From positions 232,719 to 296,718 of the forward strand of contig NZ_JBHIKY010000003.1 of NCBI RefSeq assembly GCF_042139015.1: a stretch of 64,000 nucleotides of DNA, written 5' to 3'. Both the position numbers and the translations under genes were made by a program. Of the stretch, positions 42,759 through 50,736 are shown one piece after another. Below the pieces are notes generated by a model that ran no database searches, was not told the origin of the DNA, and saw only the letters and a program-made list of their open reading frames with translations. Within the stretch, counting starts at the first letter, position 1. Each line of letters starts with the position of its first letter. The stretch is from JBHIKY01 sp042139015 (GTDB lineage: Bacteria > Bacillota > Bacilli > Bacillales > Marinococcaceae).

Positions 42759-44510
42759 ATGATCATCGAATTCACGGCTGTTTCTCATGAACCTAAATAT
42801 CGAGATTCCTATGCAATAGATGCGGAAACGTTTGAAATTCGCATCCATACAAAAAAAGGCGATGTAGACGAGGCCACTCTGCTTTTCGGCGATCAATTCG
42901 AAATGAAAGATGGAGAGTGGGTTACTGAAACGAAGCCGATGCACCCGGCAGGATCCTCTGAGCTGTATGATTATTGGGCGGTGCAGGTGAGCATTCCGTC
43001 GAAACGGCTCCGCTATGGTTTTATTTTTGAAAATGAAGATGGCTCATGGACTTACACGGAAAAAGGCTGGGCAGACGAGCCGTCCGGGAACGCCGGAGAT
43101 TATTTCTGTTTCCCATTTTTAAATGCTGTTGATATGTTCACACCACCGGAATGGGTCAAGGATACGGTCTGGTATCAAATATTTCCCGAACGCTTTGCCA
43201 ACGGAGACCCTGCCCGGGATCCGAAAAATACGAAACCCTGGAGAAGCGAGGATCCGAGTACCACCAACTTTTTTGGAGGGGATTTAAAAGGAATCAAAGA
43301 TAACCTCGATTATCTAGAGAAGCTCGGGATTACGGGAATTTATTTCACCCCTGTCTTTAAAGCGAAATCAAACCACAAATACGATACAATTGATTACTTT
43401 AAGCTAGATCCGCAATTTGGCACGAAGGAAGATTTAAAGTCGCTTGTGAAGGCCTGCCATAAAAGAGGCATCCGCGTCATGCTCGATGCTGTATTTAATC
43501 ATAGCGGCTATCATTTTAAACCGTTTCAGGATGTATTAAAAAAAGGCGAAAACTCAAAATACAAAGATTGGTTTCATATAAAAGACTTTCCCGTAAAAAC
43601 GGAGCCCCCAGTCAATTATGATACCTTTGGCTTCTTTCCAGAGATGCCGAAGCTGAACACAGAAAACCAGGAGGTCAAAGATTATTTACTCGATGCTGCC
43701 GTTTACTGGATCCGCGAATGTGACATCGATGGATGGCGGCTTGATGTAGCCAATGAAGTGGACCATGCGTTTTGGCGCGAATTTCGCCAGCGCACGAGAG
43801 AGGCTAAACCTGATGTATACATTCTGGGAGAAATTTGGCATGATGCGATGCCCTGGCTCCAGGGAGACCAATTTGACAGTGTGATGAACTACCCGTTCAC
43901 ACAGGCTGCATTGAATTACGGAGCGCGCCAGGATATTTCCGCCCGCGACTTCGCCCAGGCAGTAGTAACCATCACGAATCTGTACCCTTCCTCGGTAAAC
44001 GAGGTAATGTTTAACCTGCTCGGAAGTCATGATACCCCGAGAGTGCTGACAGAGGCAGGGGAAAACACGGATCGGGCCATGCTCCTTTATGTGCTATTGT
44101 TTATGTACCCGGGAACTCCGTGTATTTACTACGGAGACGAAATCAGTATGTCCGGCGGACCGGACCCCGGCTGCCGTGCCTGTATGGTATGGGATAAAGA
44201 AGACCAGGACCGCGATATGCTGCATTTTATAAGAACATTAATAGAAATGCGTCGGGAGCACTCAGCTTTTGGAAATAACGGCCAGCTTTACGTGGATGAT
44301 ATTTTTGATGACGAGGATGCAGTGATGTTTCGAAAAGCTGCCAACGGTGAGGAGATATTCTTTCTTCTTCATGCTGGGGAAGAGGACGTTCCATTAAATG
44401 CTTCTACGTTTAATGACCGCGGTGAAGGGGAAATTCTTGCCGAGAAAAATATCGATATGGATGAGGGCACCCTGACACTTCACGGATGCAGCTTTGTCAT
44501 CTGGAAATAA
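42759..44510 (+). CDS. GH13 neopullulanase/cyclomaltodextrinase-type alpha-glycosidase
   Basis: A 583-residue cytoplasmic enzyme (no signal peptide). An N-terminal beta domain of about 125 residues is typical of the GH13_20 maltogenic amylase/neopullulanase/cyclomaltodextrinase group. The barrel carries DAVFNHSG (region I), GWRLDVANEVDH (nucleophile Asp), LGEIWHDAMPW (acid/base Glu) and LLGSHDTPR (third Asp). It should open cyclodextrins or cleave maltodextrins and pullulan to small sugars. The ribosome site is weak, and GTG 42756 is an alternative start. No maltose transporter is nearby, so its sugar supply comes from elsewhere. The divergent LacI gene is its likely regulator. Confidence 0.92.
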   Translation: MIIEFTAVSHEPKYRDSYAIDAETFEIRIHTKKGDVDEATLLFGDQFEMKDGEWVTETKPMHPAGSSELYDYWAVQVSIPSKRLRYGFIFENEDGSWTYTEKGWADEPSGNAGDYFCFPFLNAVDMFTPPEWVKDTVWYQIFPERFANGDPARDPKNTKPWRSEDPSTTNFFGGDLKGIKDNLDYLEKLGITGIYFTPVFKAKSNHKYDTIDYFKLDPQFGTKEDLKSLVKACHKRGIRVMLDAVFNHSGYHFKPFQDVLKKGENSKYKDWFHIKDFPVKTEPPVNYDTFGFFPEMPKLNTENQEVKDYLLDAAVYWIRECDIDGWRLDVANEVDHAFWREFRQRTREAKPDVYILGEIWHDAMPWLQGDQFDSVMNYPFTQAALNYGARQDISARDFAQAVVTITNLYPSSVNEVMFNLLGSHDTPRVLTEAGENTDRAMLLYVLLFMYPGTPCIYYGDEISMSGGPDPGCRACMVWDKEDQDRDMLHFIRTLIEMRREHSAFGNNGQLYVDDIFDDEDAVMFRKAANGEEIFFLLHAGEEDVPLNASTFNDRGEGEILAEKNIDMDEGTLTLHGCSFVIWK

Positions 44511-44561
44511 AATTCTGAATCGTGGCGCAGCAGATTATTCTGATGAATATCGGAAGATTAC

Positions 44562-44602
44562 AAACAGAGCCCGGGCCAATCGCCTGCGCTCTGTTTTCTT
44601 TT
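44562..44602 (+). terminator. Terminator after GH13 gene
   Basis: AAACAGAGC (44562-44570) pairs with GCTCTGTTT (44588-44596) around a 17-base loop, followed by TCTTTT. It lies about 50 bases past the stop codon. Confidence 0.75.
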
Positions 44603-44717
44603 GAAAATGCTAACCCCGCACTGAAAAAGTTCAACTAAAAGCCTGTATTTACTCTCTCTTATCTATTAACAATCTAATCTTTCTTTCCACTTGAGTACAT
44701 TTTTATTAGTCTTGCAA

Positions 44718-45374
44718 TCAGCGCGGGGTGATGCCATGCATCAGCAAATCAATGGTACGGTTTATTTCTTCTTCATCATCCCACTCGGCATCCGGCAGAA
44801 CTATAAAACGAGTGATGAGAAAGCCGATAATCGTCGTCATTGTAAACCGGATGATCGTCGTTGAGGGATACTGAATAATCTGCCCCTCCTTTTGAAAATG
44901 GTGGACAGCTTCTTTAAACCTTGGTAACACTTCCCGGGAAAAGACCTGCTGGTATGCCTGCTGGATTTCTGAGTGAAATGCCATCTCCTGCATAATAATC
45001 TTGATCAGCGGCACGTTATTCTTCGCAAAATCAAATCTATTTACAATAATTTTCCGAAGAAGATCTTCATAATTTCCCGCCTCCTGATCAAAGACCTGCT
45101 TGACGAAATGGGTGGCGAAAACGGGCACGACAAACCGGGTCAACACCGGGGTAACAATGGATATTAATAATTCCTTCTTTGTTTTATAATGACGAAAAAT
45201 TGTTCCTTCTGCGACACCCGCTTTTTTTGCGATCTCACTTGTTGACGTATTGGCATAACCTTTTTCAGCAAAAATTTCGATGGCAGCATCAAGTATTTTT
45301 GCCTGCTTCGGGGTCAGCTGAGGGGCATTTTCACCGGCGTCGATTAACTGCTGCAAGTATTTGTGTTCCTCCAT
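44718..45374 (-). CDS. TetR-family repressor of the ABC-2 exporter operon
   Basis: A 218-residue TetR-type regulator: helix-turn-helix with AKILDAAIEIFAEKGYANTS and IAKKAGVAEGTIFRHYKTK, then an all-helical ligand domain. It is the third gene after the exporter ATPase and permease, 43 bases downstream, in the same direction. It very probably binds the duplicated TGAGTAATCACTCA sites in the operon promoter at 47188-47252. ATG 45374 follows AAAGGGGAA; a longer frame is unsupported. Confidence 0.9.
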   Translation of the reverse strand: MEEHKYLQQLIDAGENAPQLTPKQAKILDAAIEIFAEKGYANTSTSEIAKKAGVAEGTIFRHYKTKKELLISIVTPVLTRFVVPVFATHFVKQVFDQEAGNYEDLLRKIIVNRFDFAKNNVPLIKIIMQEMAFHSEIQQAYQQVFSREVLPRFKEAVHHFQKEGQIIQYPSTTIIRFTMTTIIGFLITRFIVLPDAEWDDEEEINRTIDLLMHGITPR

Positions 45375-45417
45375 ATGCCATTCCCCTTTTAAAAAACTGT
45401 TCACTGTATTTCCCCTA

Positions 45418-46443
45418 TTATAGCCTGCGGTGCTTCTTTAATGCCACTATATTTAAACAAGTGAACATGACGGCAAAGCAAAACAGGATCGTTACTGGAA
45501 TCATGAAATCCTCAAGCGCCGCACCACGGATCATAATATCCCGAAGCGCCTCTGCACCGTAAGTGAGCGGCATCACTTTCCCGATGGCACGCAGCCATGG
45601 TTCCATCGTGTCGAGATTAAATAACCCTGAAAAAAACACCTGCGGGACAATCACGAGCGGTATGAATTGAATCATTTGAAATTCATTATTAGCAAAGGCC
45701 GACAGCAGAGTTCCCAGGCTTAGTGCCGTTAACGCAAGCAGAAAAGTCACAAGCAGAACGTACCAAAAGCTTCCTGCCATAAAAATATCCAAAACATAAA
45801 TGGAATAGGAGGCAATGATGATGGATTGCAAAATAGTAAATAATCCAAAACCGCCTAGATAACCAAGAACGATTTCCCATCTCTTTATCGGAGTCGAGAG
45901 GCTGCGCTCGAGTGTTCCCTGCGTCCGTTCCCGTAAAAAAGATACACCACCGACGATAAAAACAAAGAAAAATACAAAAAATCCTATTAGCACCGGTCCC
46001 ACGTGATCAAATAATTGTAAATCTTCTGAGCCATAATAATATTCGATGTCCGGCTCCATCTCCGCAGCCTGAGGGTTCATTTCATTGAGTGCCTGCTGAA
46101 GCACCTGATGAACCGCGCCGCTCGCGGAAGGATCGCTCCCTTCTAGCGTCACCTTCGGCTGGCTTTCCTTCCAGTTAATAACGGCATCTATTTGTTGTTC
46201 AGCAAGTGCGCTGATTGCTTCGTCGTCATTCATTTCTGTCACAACAGCACCCTGCTCTTTTACCATTTCCGTAAACTCCGCAGGCATATCTACCACAGCC
46301 AGCTCTGGTTTATAGTCTCCGCTGTCCAGGACAAGCCACATTAACGTAAGAACGAGCAATGGAGCGACGAGCATTAATGCAAGGCTGCGCTTATCACGCC
46401 GAAACTGCCGTAGAATTCTTTTCATAATGGCAAGTGTATTCAT
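45418..46443 (-). CDS. ABC-2 type exporter permease
   Basis: A 341-residue membrane protein: one N-terminal helix (about 22-40), a large outer loop (about 41-165), then five helices (about 170-335). The ERTQGTLERSLSTPIKRWEI segment is the ABC-2 permease signature before the third helix. It shares ATGA with the ATPase gene stop upstream. With the ATPase it makes a YhfD- or DrrAB-like exporter for drugs or lipids. Confidence 0.9.
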   Translation of the reverse strand: MNTLAIMKRILRQFRRDKRSLALMLVAPLLVLTLMWLVLDSGDYKPELAVVDMPAEFTEMVKEQGAVVTEMNDDEAISALAEQQIDAVINWKESQPKVTLEGSDPSASGAVHQVLQQALNEMNPQAAEMEPDIEYYYGSEDLQLFDHVGPVLIGFFVFFFVFIVGGVSFLRERTQGTLERSLSTPIKRWEIVLGYLGGFGLFTILQSIIIASYSIYVLDIFMAGSFWYVLLVTFLLALTALSLGTLLSAFANNEFQMIQFIPLVIVPQVFFSGLFNLDTMEPWLRAIGKVMPLTYGAEALRDIMIRGAALEDFMIPVTILFCFAVMFTCLNIVALKKHRRL

Positions 46444-47162
46444 CGCTTCATCCCCCCATAATGCAGGAACGCTTGTTCAATGGTATCTACCTGCACCTCC
46501 TGTTTCAGCTGCTCCGGTGAGCCTTGAGCAATTACAAATCCGTCTCTTAAAAGAGCAAGCTTGTCACATTTCTCTGCCTCATCCATCACATGCGTAGTCA
46601 CTATGATTGTAGTTCCTCTACGCTTGAGCTTTTGAAATTCATCCCAGACGGATTGGCGGAGCAGAGGATCAATGCCGACAGTCGGCTCATCGAGTACAAG
46701 TACAGTCGGCTCATGGACAAGAGCAATCGCAAGCGACAGCCTTCGTTTCATCCCTCCCGAAAATTTTTCGACCGGTTTTTTCATATGTTCCACAAGATTC
46801 ACAACCCCAAGCGCGTGTTCCATTCTCTCTTTTTGTTTTGATCTGGAAAGTCCATAAATGGATGCAAAATACTCCATATTTTCCTTTGCTGAAAGCTCCA
46901 TATACAACGCGTCCGACTGAGCCATGAATCCAATACTGCGCATTTGCTGCAGCGACGGCATTGTTGTTCCCTGCACCTCTACCGATCCGTGAGTCGGCTT
47001 TAAAATACCAACAATGATTTTAACGAGTGTGGTCTTACCTGCACCAGATGGCCCAAGCAGACCAAAAATTTCCCCCTTTTGAATCTGCAGGTCAATATCC
47101 TTAATTACTGCTTCATCTCCGAATGAATGCGCAATGCTCTGCAGCCTGATTTCCGCGTTCAT
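46440..47162 (-). CDS. ABC exporter ATP-binding protein
   Basis: A 240-residue ATPase: LLGPSGAGKTTLVK (Walker A), FMAQSDALY (Q loop), FSGGMKRRLSLA (signature), VLVLDEPTVGID (Walker B) and TTHVMDEAEKCD (H loop). The DrrA/CcmA-type SGGMKRR signature matches ABC-2 exporters. It is first in the operon, with GGAGGGGG before ATG 47162. Confidence 0.94.
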   Translation of the reverse strand: MNAEIRLQSIAHSFGDEAVIKDIDLQIQKGEIFGLLGPSGAGKTTLVKIIVGILKPTHGSVEVQGTTMPSLQQMRSIGFMAQSDALYMELSAKENMEYFASIYGLSRSKQKERMEHALGVVNLVEHMKKPVEKFSGGMKRRLSLAIALVHEPTVLVLDEPTVGIDPLLRQSVWDEFQKLKRRGTTIIVTTHVMDEAEKCDKLALLRDGFVIAQGSPEQLKQEVQVDTIEQAFLHYGGMKR

Positions 47163-47187
47163 ATTTATCCCCCTCCCAAAACAATGA

Positions 47188-47252
47188 TGAGTGATTACTC
47201 ACTTATTATTATAGCTTCACAATGTAAGAAAGTAAAGTGAGTAATCACTCAC
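47188..47252 (-). promoter_or_regulatory. Promoter flanked by two identical TetR-type operators
   Basis: TGAGTGATTACTCA (47188-47201) and GTGAGTAATCACTCAC (47237-47252) contain the same 14-base palindrome in opposite orientation, centres 50 bases apart. Between them, read leftward, lie TTTACT (47236-47231), 17 bases and a perfect TATAAT (47213-47208). Repressor bound to both sites would cover the -35 and the transcription start of the exporter operon. Confidence 0.75.
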
Positions 47253-47376
47253 ATGCGTAAATATACTAGGAATGCCTCCTGCCGCCACATAGAAGAAATA
47301 CAATTTTCTAGAACATCCTTGAGATTATGATAAACTTAAGAGATACATGTGAAGAAATAGAGAGAGGATTTTAGGA

Positions 47377-47994
47377 GTGGGAAAAAGAATATTTATCTAT
47401 CTCGCGGGACTTGCGATAACCGCCTTAGGGATTGCGCTGATTGTACATTCCTCCATCGGGGCCGGCCCATGGGATGCCGTCGCTGTCGGTCTAAAAAACC
47501 ATTTCGGCCTCACTATCGGAATCTGGTCTATAATTGCTCAGGCCTTTCTTGTGACAGTAACATCCCTGATTGAAAAAGCAAGGCCGCAGCTTGAATCTAT
47601 TATTGTCATTATTGTCCGCAGCTGGTTCCTGGATTTCTGGTATTACTTTGTGCTCTCGGATATACTGTTTGCGTATTCACTAGAAACACAGATTGCCACA
47701 TTCGCAGCAGGGCTCGCCGCTGTCGGTGCTGGCATCGGTATTTACATTGAAGCCAAATTTCCAAAATCACCTGTGGATGCTTTAATGATAGCAGTCAGCA
47801 CAAGGTATGACTGGAGCATTAGATCGTCAAGGCTCTTAATCGAATGGAGCGGGGTAGCGGTCGGATTTCTTCTCGGAGGACCGGTGGGTATCGGAACCAT
47901 CGTCATTGCCCTATCCCTCGGACGCATTATACAAATGTCCAACACTCAGGTAAAAAAAGTAATGATGACACCAAAAATCGAAGCTTCTTCCTGA
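47377..47994 (+). CDS. YczE/YitT-like integral membrane protein
   Basis: A 205-residue protein with five or six TM helices and the family start GLAITALGIALIVHSSIGAGPWDAV-like (glycine-rich helix, then GPWDA), continuing with LTIGIWSI and SPVDALMIA. B. subtilis YczE affects surfactin production after Sfp priming, but the molecular role of the family is unknown. GTG 47377 follows an AGGA close to the start. It faces away from the exporter operon, so the operators at 47188-47252 could affect it too. Confidence 0.8.
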   Translation: MGKRIFIYLAGLAITALGIALIVHSSIGAGPWDAVAVGLKNHFGLTIGIWSIIAQAFLVTVTSLIEKARPQLESIIVIIVRSWFLDFWYYFVLSDILFAYSLETQIATFAAGLAAVGAGIGIYIEAKFPKSPVDALMIAVSTRYDWSIRSSRLLIEWSGVAVGFLLGGPVGIGTIVIALSLGRIIQMSNTQVKKVMMTPKIEASS

Positions 47995-48017
47995 AACTGA
48001 TCGAGGGGCTAAGCTAT

Positions 48018-48036
48018 CCCCCCCCCCCCCCCCCCC
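48018..48036 (+). repeat. Poly-C tract, 19 bases
   Basis: An uninterrupted run of 19 C lies 24 bases past the YczE-like stop and 56 bases before the YesL-like start. Such a run is prone to slippage and also to assembly error. It lies between genes and cannot switch a reading frame; it might alter spacing of a promoter. Confidence 0.9.
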
Positions 48037-48091
48037 GCTTCATTTTTTCAGAATTTTTCCTTTATTTAGTGTGATAACAGGAGGATATATT

Positions 48092-48739
48092 ATGAACTCT
48101 TTTGCTTTCGGGATTCTGCGCATCCCTGAATGGATACTTAAGTTTGTTTATGTAAACGCTTTATGGATTCTTTTTTCCTGTGCCGGGGCCTTACTATTTG
48201 GTATCTTTCCTGCAACCGCAGCCTTGTTTGTCGTTGTTCGAAAGTGGATTCATGGAAATACGGAATTTCCGATTTTCGCTGTATTTTGGAAAATCTGGAA
48301 GCAGGACTTTCTGAAAAGTAATGCGCTGGGTTACCTTCTTGCTGTTACAGGCTTCTCTCTTTATGTATATTATGAACTGATCCAGCTGCTGAACGGCAGT
48401 GCCCTCCAGATCCTAAGTATCATTTTTTTCATGGCAGCCTTTCTGTTTGTGATTACATTATTCTACGCATTTCCTGTGTTCGCTCATTATGAAAGCGGTG
48501 TGCTGACCATGATTAAAACCTCATTTTTTATGATGATTGTCTCTCCTCTTTCCACATTAATGATGCTGGCAGGAATAGCGATTCTCTATTTTACAATGGT
48601 TTCCTTTCCAGGACTTTTCGTGCTCTTTGGTGCAAGCGGGCTGGCCTTTCTTTTTATGCTGTCGGCGGAAATTGCGTTTACTGCGATCACACGCCGAAAA
48701 AATAAATTACTTAAAAAAACGGAGTCTAATCAGCATTAG
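48092..48739 (+). CDS. YesL-like membrane protein (DUF624)
   Basis: A 215-residue protein with five predicted TM helices (about 22-45, 80-98, 105-125, 145-168, 170-192). The start ILRIPEWILKFVYVNALWIL and FPATAALFVVVRKWI are DUF624 features. In B. subtilis YesL is encoded with the YesMN two-component system and sugar transporters in the rhamnogalacturonan locus. Here it precedes a sulfatase-fold gene and lies near a sugar ABC operon, consistent with an accessory sugar-uptake role (inference). ATG 48092 is well placed after AGGAGG. Confidence 0.85.
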   Translation: MNSFAFGILRIPEWILKFVYVNALWILFSCAGALLFGIFPATAALFVVVRKWIHGNTEFPIFAVFWKIWKQDFLKSNALGYLLAVTGFSLYVYYELIQLLNGSALQILSIIFFMAAFLFVITLFYAFPVFAHYESGVLTMIKTSFFMMIVSPLSTLMMLAGIAILYFTMVSFPGLFVLFGASGLAFLFMLSAEIAFTAITRRKNKLLKKTESNQH

Positions 48740-48857
48740 CAGCTTGGCGTGATCGACCATGAAGTACTGGTTTTCTCATTGTAAAATAATAATAACGCCT
48801 TCTTTTCAAGCCTTGAACAATGAAATATTCCTAAAATAGAGTGGGGGGCATACTGTT

Positions 48858-50279
48858 TTGAAAATAATTATGATATCCATTGATTCACTCCGTGCATCAA
48901 GACTCGGGTGCTACGGTTATTCAAAACCGACAAGTCCATATTTAGATAAGATCGCTTCGGAAGGGGTTCTTTTTGAAAATGCTTACGCTTCTGATATTCC
49001 AACAGAAGTCGTTCATACATCGATTTTCACAGGAAAAGTCGGCCTGCGGACCGGCGTCATATCACACGGCTCTGAAATCACGTATCTTCCCAAGAGCGTC
49101 GAGTGGCTTCCCTCCATGTTAAAGCAGGCAGGAATTACGACAGGCGCTGTGGACAACCTTTTTCAATTAAAAGAGTGGTTTGCCAGAGGATTTCGTTATT
49201 ATATCAACAGCTCTGGAAATAAGCGATGGATTGACGGCAGTACAGTGAATGAACTTACAAAGCCATGGCTTGTGGAACATAAAGACGAGGATTTTTTTCT
49301 TTTCCTTCATTATTGGGATCCGCATACGCCATATCTCCCGCCGGACAAATATATCAATACATTTTATGATGAAAAAAAGGATCCATTTGATCAATCCAAT
49401 AAAAGCATGGAAAAAGCCTATAACCACATGGCCTACCCATTTTTCAAGCATCATCACTTTGACCTGCTCGGTCCAGTCACTGACGCTGAATATGTAAATG
49501 CCCTCTATGATGCCGAAGTACGTTACGTAGATGACAAAATTAAAGAAATAGATGAATATCTCGAAGAAATCGGCATCAAAGAAGACACCATGCTGATCCT
49601 ATTCGGCGATCATGGAGAAAGCTTAACCGAACACGATATTTATTGGGATCATTGTGGACTCTATGAAACGACTGCGCGCGTGCCGTTAATTATCAGATGG
49701 CCTGGACATGTGCCGGCAGACAAGCGTGTAGAAGGTTTAGTACAGCAGCCGGATCTTATGCCTACAATCCTCGAGGCTGTAAAAAAGGCAGACAAAAGCG
49801 GAAATATAGCTCCCGAGCCTCACTCCGTCCAACTGGACGGGAAAAGTCTGTGGCCCTCCATTCTCGGAGAAGAAAATGGTACACAATCAAGAATTTATTT
49901 AAGTGAATGCGCCTGGCAGGCTGCCCGCGGCATCCGTACAAATAAATTTAAATTCATAAAAAACTACGACAGCGGGCCGTTTACACGCCCACCCCGTGAA
50001 CTTTATGATCTGGAGAAAGATCCTGGCGAAACATACAACCTCGCTGAGCAGTATAAAGAGCTTGCCGGGCAGCTGGAGCACGAGCTAAACTTGTGGATTG
50101 AGCAGATGCTCGATGGAAAGGAAGATCCTATGATGCGGCAGCTCGAGGAAGAAGGACTCCCATTCCGCAAAAGAATTGAAAAAATTTTAAACCAGGCCGG
50201 ATTAACGTGGGAGGAATGGCGTCGGAACCCTTCCAAAGAAAAGCTTGAACAATTGCTGCCTGATAAGAAATCCGTTTAG
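48858..50279 (+). CDS. Sulfatase-fold hydrolase 1 (alkaline phosphatase superfamily, no FGly motif)
   Basis: A 473-residue cytoplasmic protein without signal peptide. It shows ISIDSLRASRLGCYGY (first metal Asp), GDHGES (metal Asp-His) and HCGLYETTARVPLIIRWPG, all typical of PF00884. At the nucleophile loop, where sulfatases have [C/S]xPxR, it reads DIPTEVVHTSIFTG: there is no Cys or Ser for formylglycine and no Arg. The Thr or Ser could be a direct nucleophile, as in phosphodiesterases and phosphotransferases of the superfamily, so a sulfatase label may be wrong. TTG 48858 has GGGGGG nine bases upstream. It faces the paralogue at 50737 and is followed by its own terminator. Confidence 0.85.
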   Translation: MKIIMISIDSLRASRLGCYGYSKPTSPYLDKIASEGVLFENAYASDIPTEVVHTSIFTGKVGLRTGVISHGSEITYLPKSVEWLPSMLKQAGITTGAVDNLFQLKEWFARGFRYYINSSGNKRWIDGSTVNELTKPWLVEHKDEDFFLFLHYWDPHTPYLPPDKYINTFYDEKKDPFDQSNKSMEKAYNHMAYPFFKHHHFDLLGPVTDAEYVNALYDAEVRYVDDKIKEIDEYLEEIGIKEDTMLILFGDHGESLTEHDIYWDHCGLYETTARVPLIIRWPGHVPADKRVEGLVQQPDLMPTILEAVKKADKSGNIAPEPHSVQLDGKSLWPSILGEENGTQSRIYLSECAWQAARGIRTNKFKFIKNYDSGPFTRPPRELYDLEKDPGETYNLAEQYKELAGQLEHELNLWIEQMLDGKEDPMMRQLEEEGLPFRKRIEKILNQAGLTWEEWRRNPSKEKLEQLLPDKKSV

Positions 50280-50281
50280 AG

Positions 50282-50311
50282 AGCCTTTCCTGCGAGGAGG
50301 CTTTCTTTTTT
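50282..50311 (+). terminator. Terminator of sulfatase-fold gene 1
   Basis: AGCCT and AGGCT arms (50282-50302), with an inner CCT/AGG pair, are followed by TTCTTTTTT, right after the stop codon. Confidence 0.8.
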
Positions 50312-50366
50312 GTTTCATTATGAATTTGCAGCAATTTTTACCTTTTATTTACGTGGTCGCTTCCCC

Positions 50367-50651
50367 TTTCACGCCTCTGATCCGCATTTCTACCGTCGAC
50401 GCTTGATTTCCACCACCACTATTCGATTTCCACCGCTGCGGGCAGCTTTCCCCTGTTACATAGCTGATTTCCCTCCTTGCGCTGCACGTTTCCCCCTGGC
50501 CGTTTCTCGTTTCCCTACTTTCCACACAGTATCCCGCTCACTGGACCTGTTTCCACGTGTATCCTCCGATTTCACGCCCACGAGCCACTTTTCCACCATC
50601 AACGCTCTATTTCCACTCTCCCCACACGATTTCCACCCAGCAGCTGTTTCC
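50367..50651. repeat. Phased ~20-bp degenerate repeat array (TTTCC motif)
   Basis: TTTC/TTTCC blocks, often GATTTCCACC, begin at 50367, 50387, 50407, 50427, 50447, 50468, 50489, 50510, 50530 (as TATCC), 50550, 50570, 50590, 50610, 50630 and 50647. Spacing is 20 or 21 bases for 14 steps except the last. Only about 9 bases per unit are conserved and the other 11 vary. No frame is kept, and the strand is strongly pyrimidine-rich. It fills the space between two converging sulfatase-fold genes. Function unknown. Confidence 0.85.
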
Positions 50652-50688
50652 GTTTCTTCCTGGAACAGCTCTATTTATTGCACAAAAG

Positions 50689-50718
50689 TAGAGACCTGGT
50701 TAAGTAACCAAGTCTCTA
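50689..50718 (-). terminator. Terminator of sulfatase-fold gene 2
   Basis: TAGAGAC.TGGTTA and TAACCA.GTCTCTA form a 13-pair stem with one mismatch and a two-base loop; leftward CTTTTG follows. Confidence 0.7.
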
Positions 50719-50736
50719 TCACAACTTACAATCCGG

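Noticed and set aside
50367..50651. Phased TTTCC array as a CRISPR array
   Set aside because: The conserved part is only about 9 bases per unit with 11 variable bases, repeats are not identical, and no cas gene is in the window.
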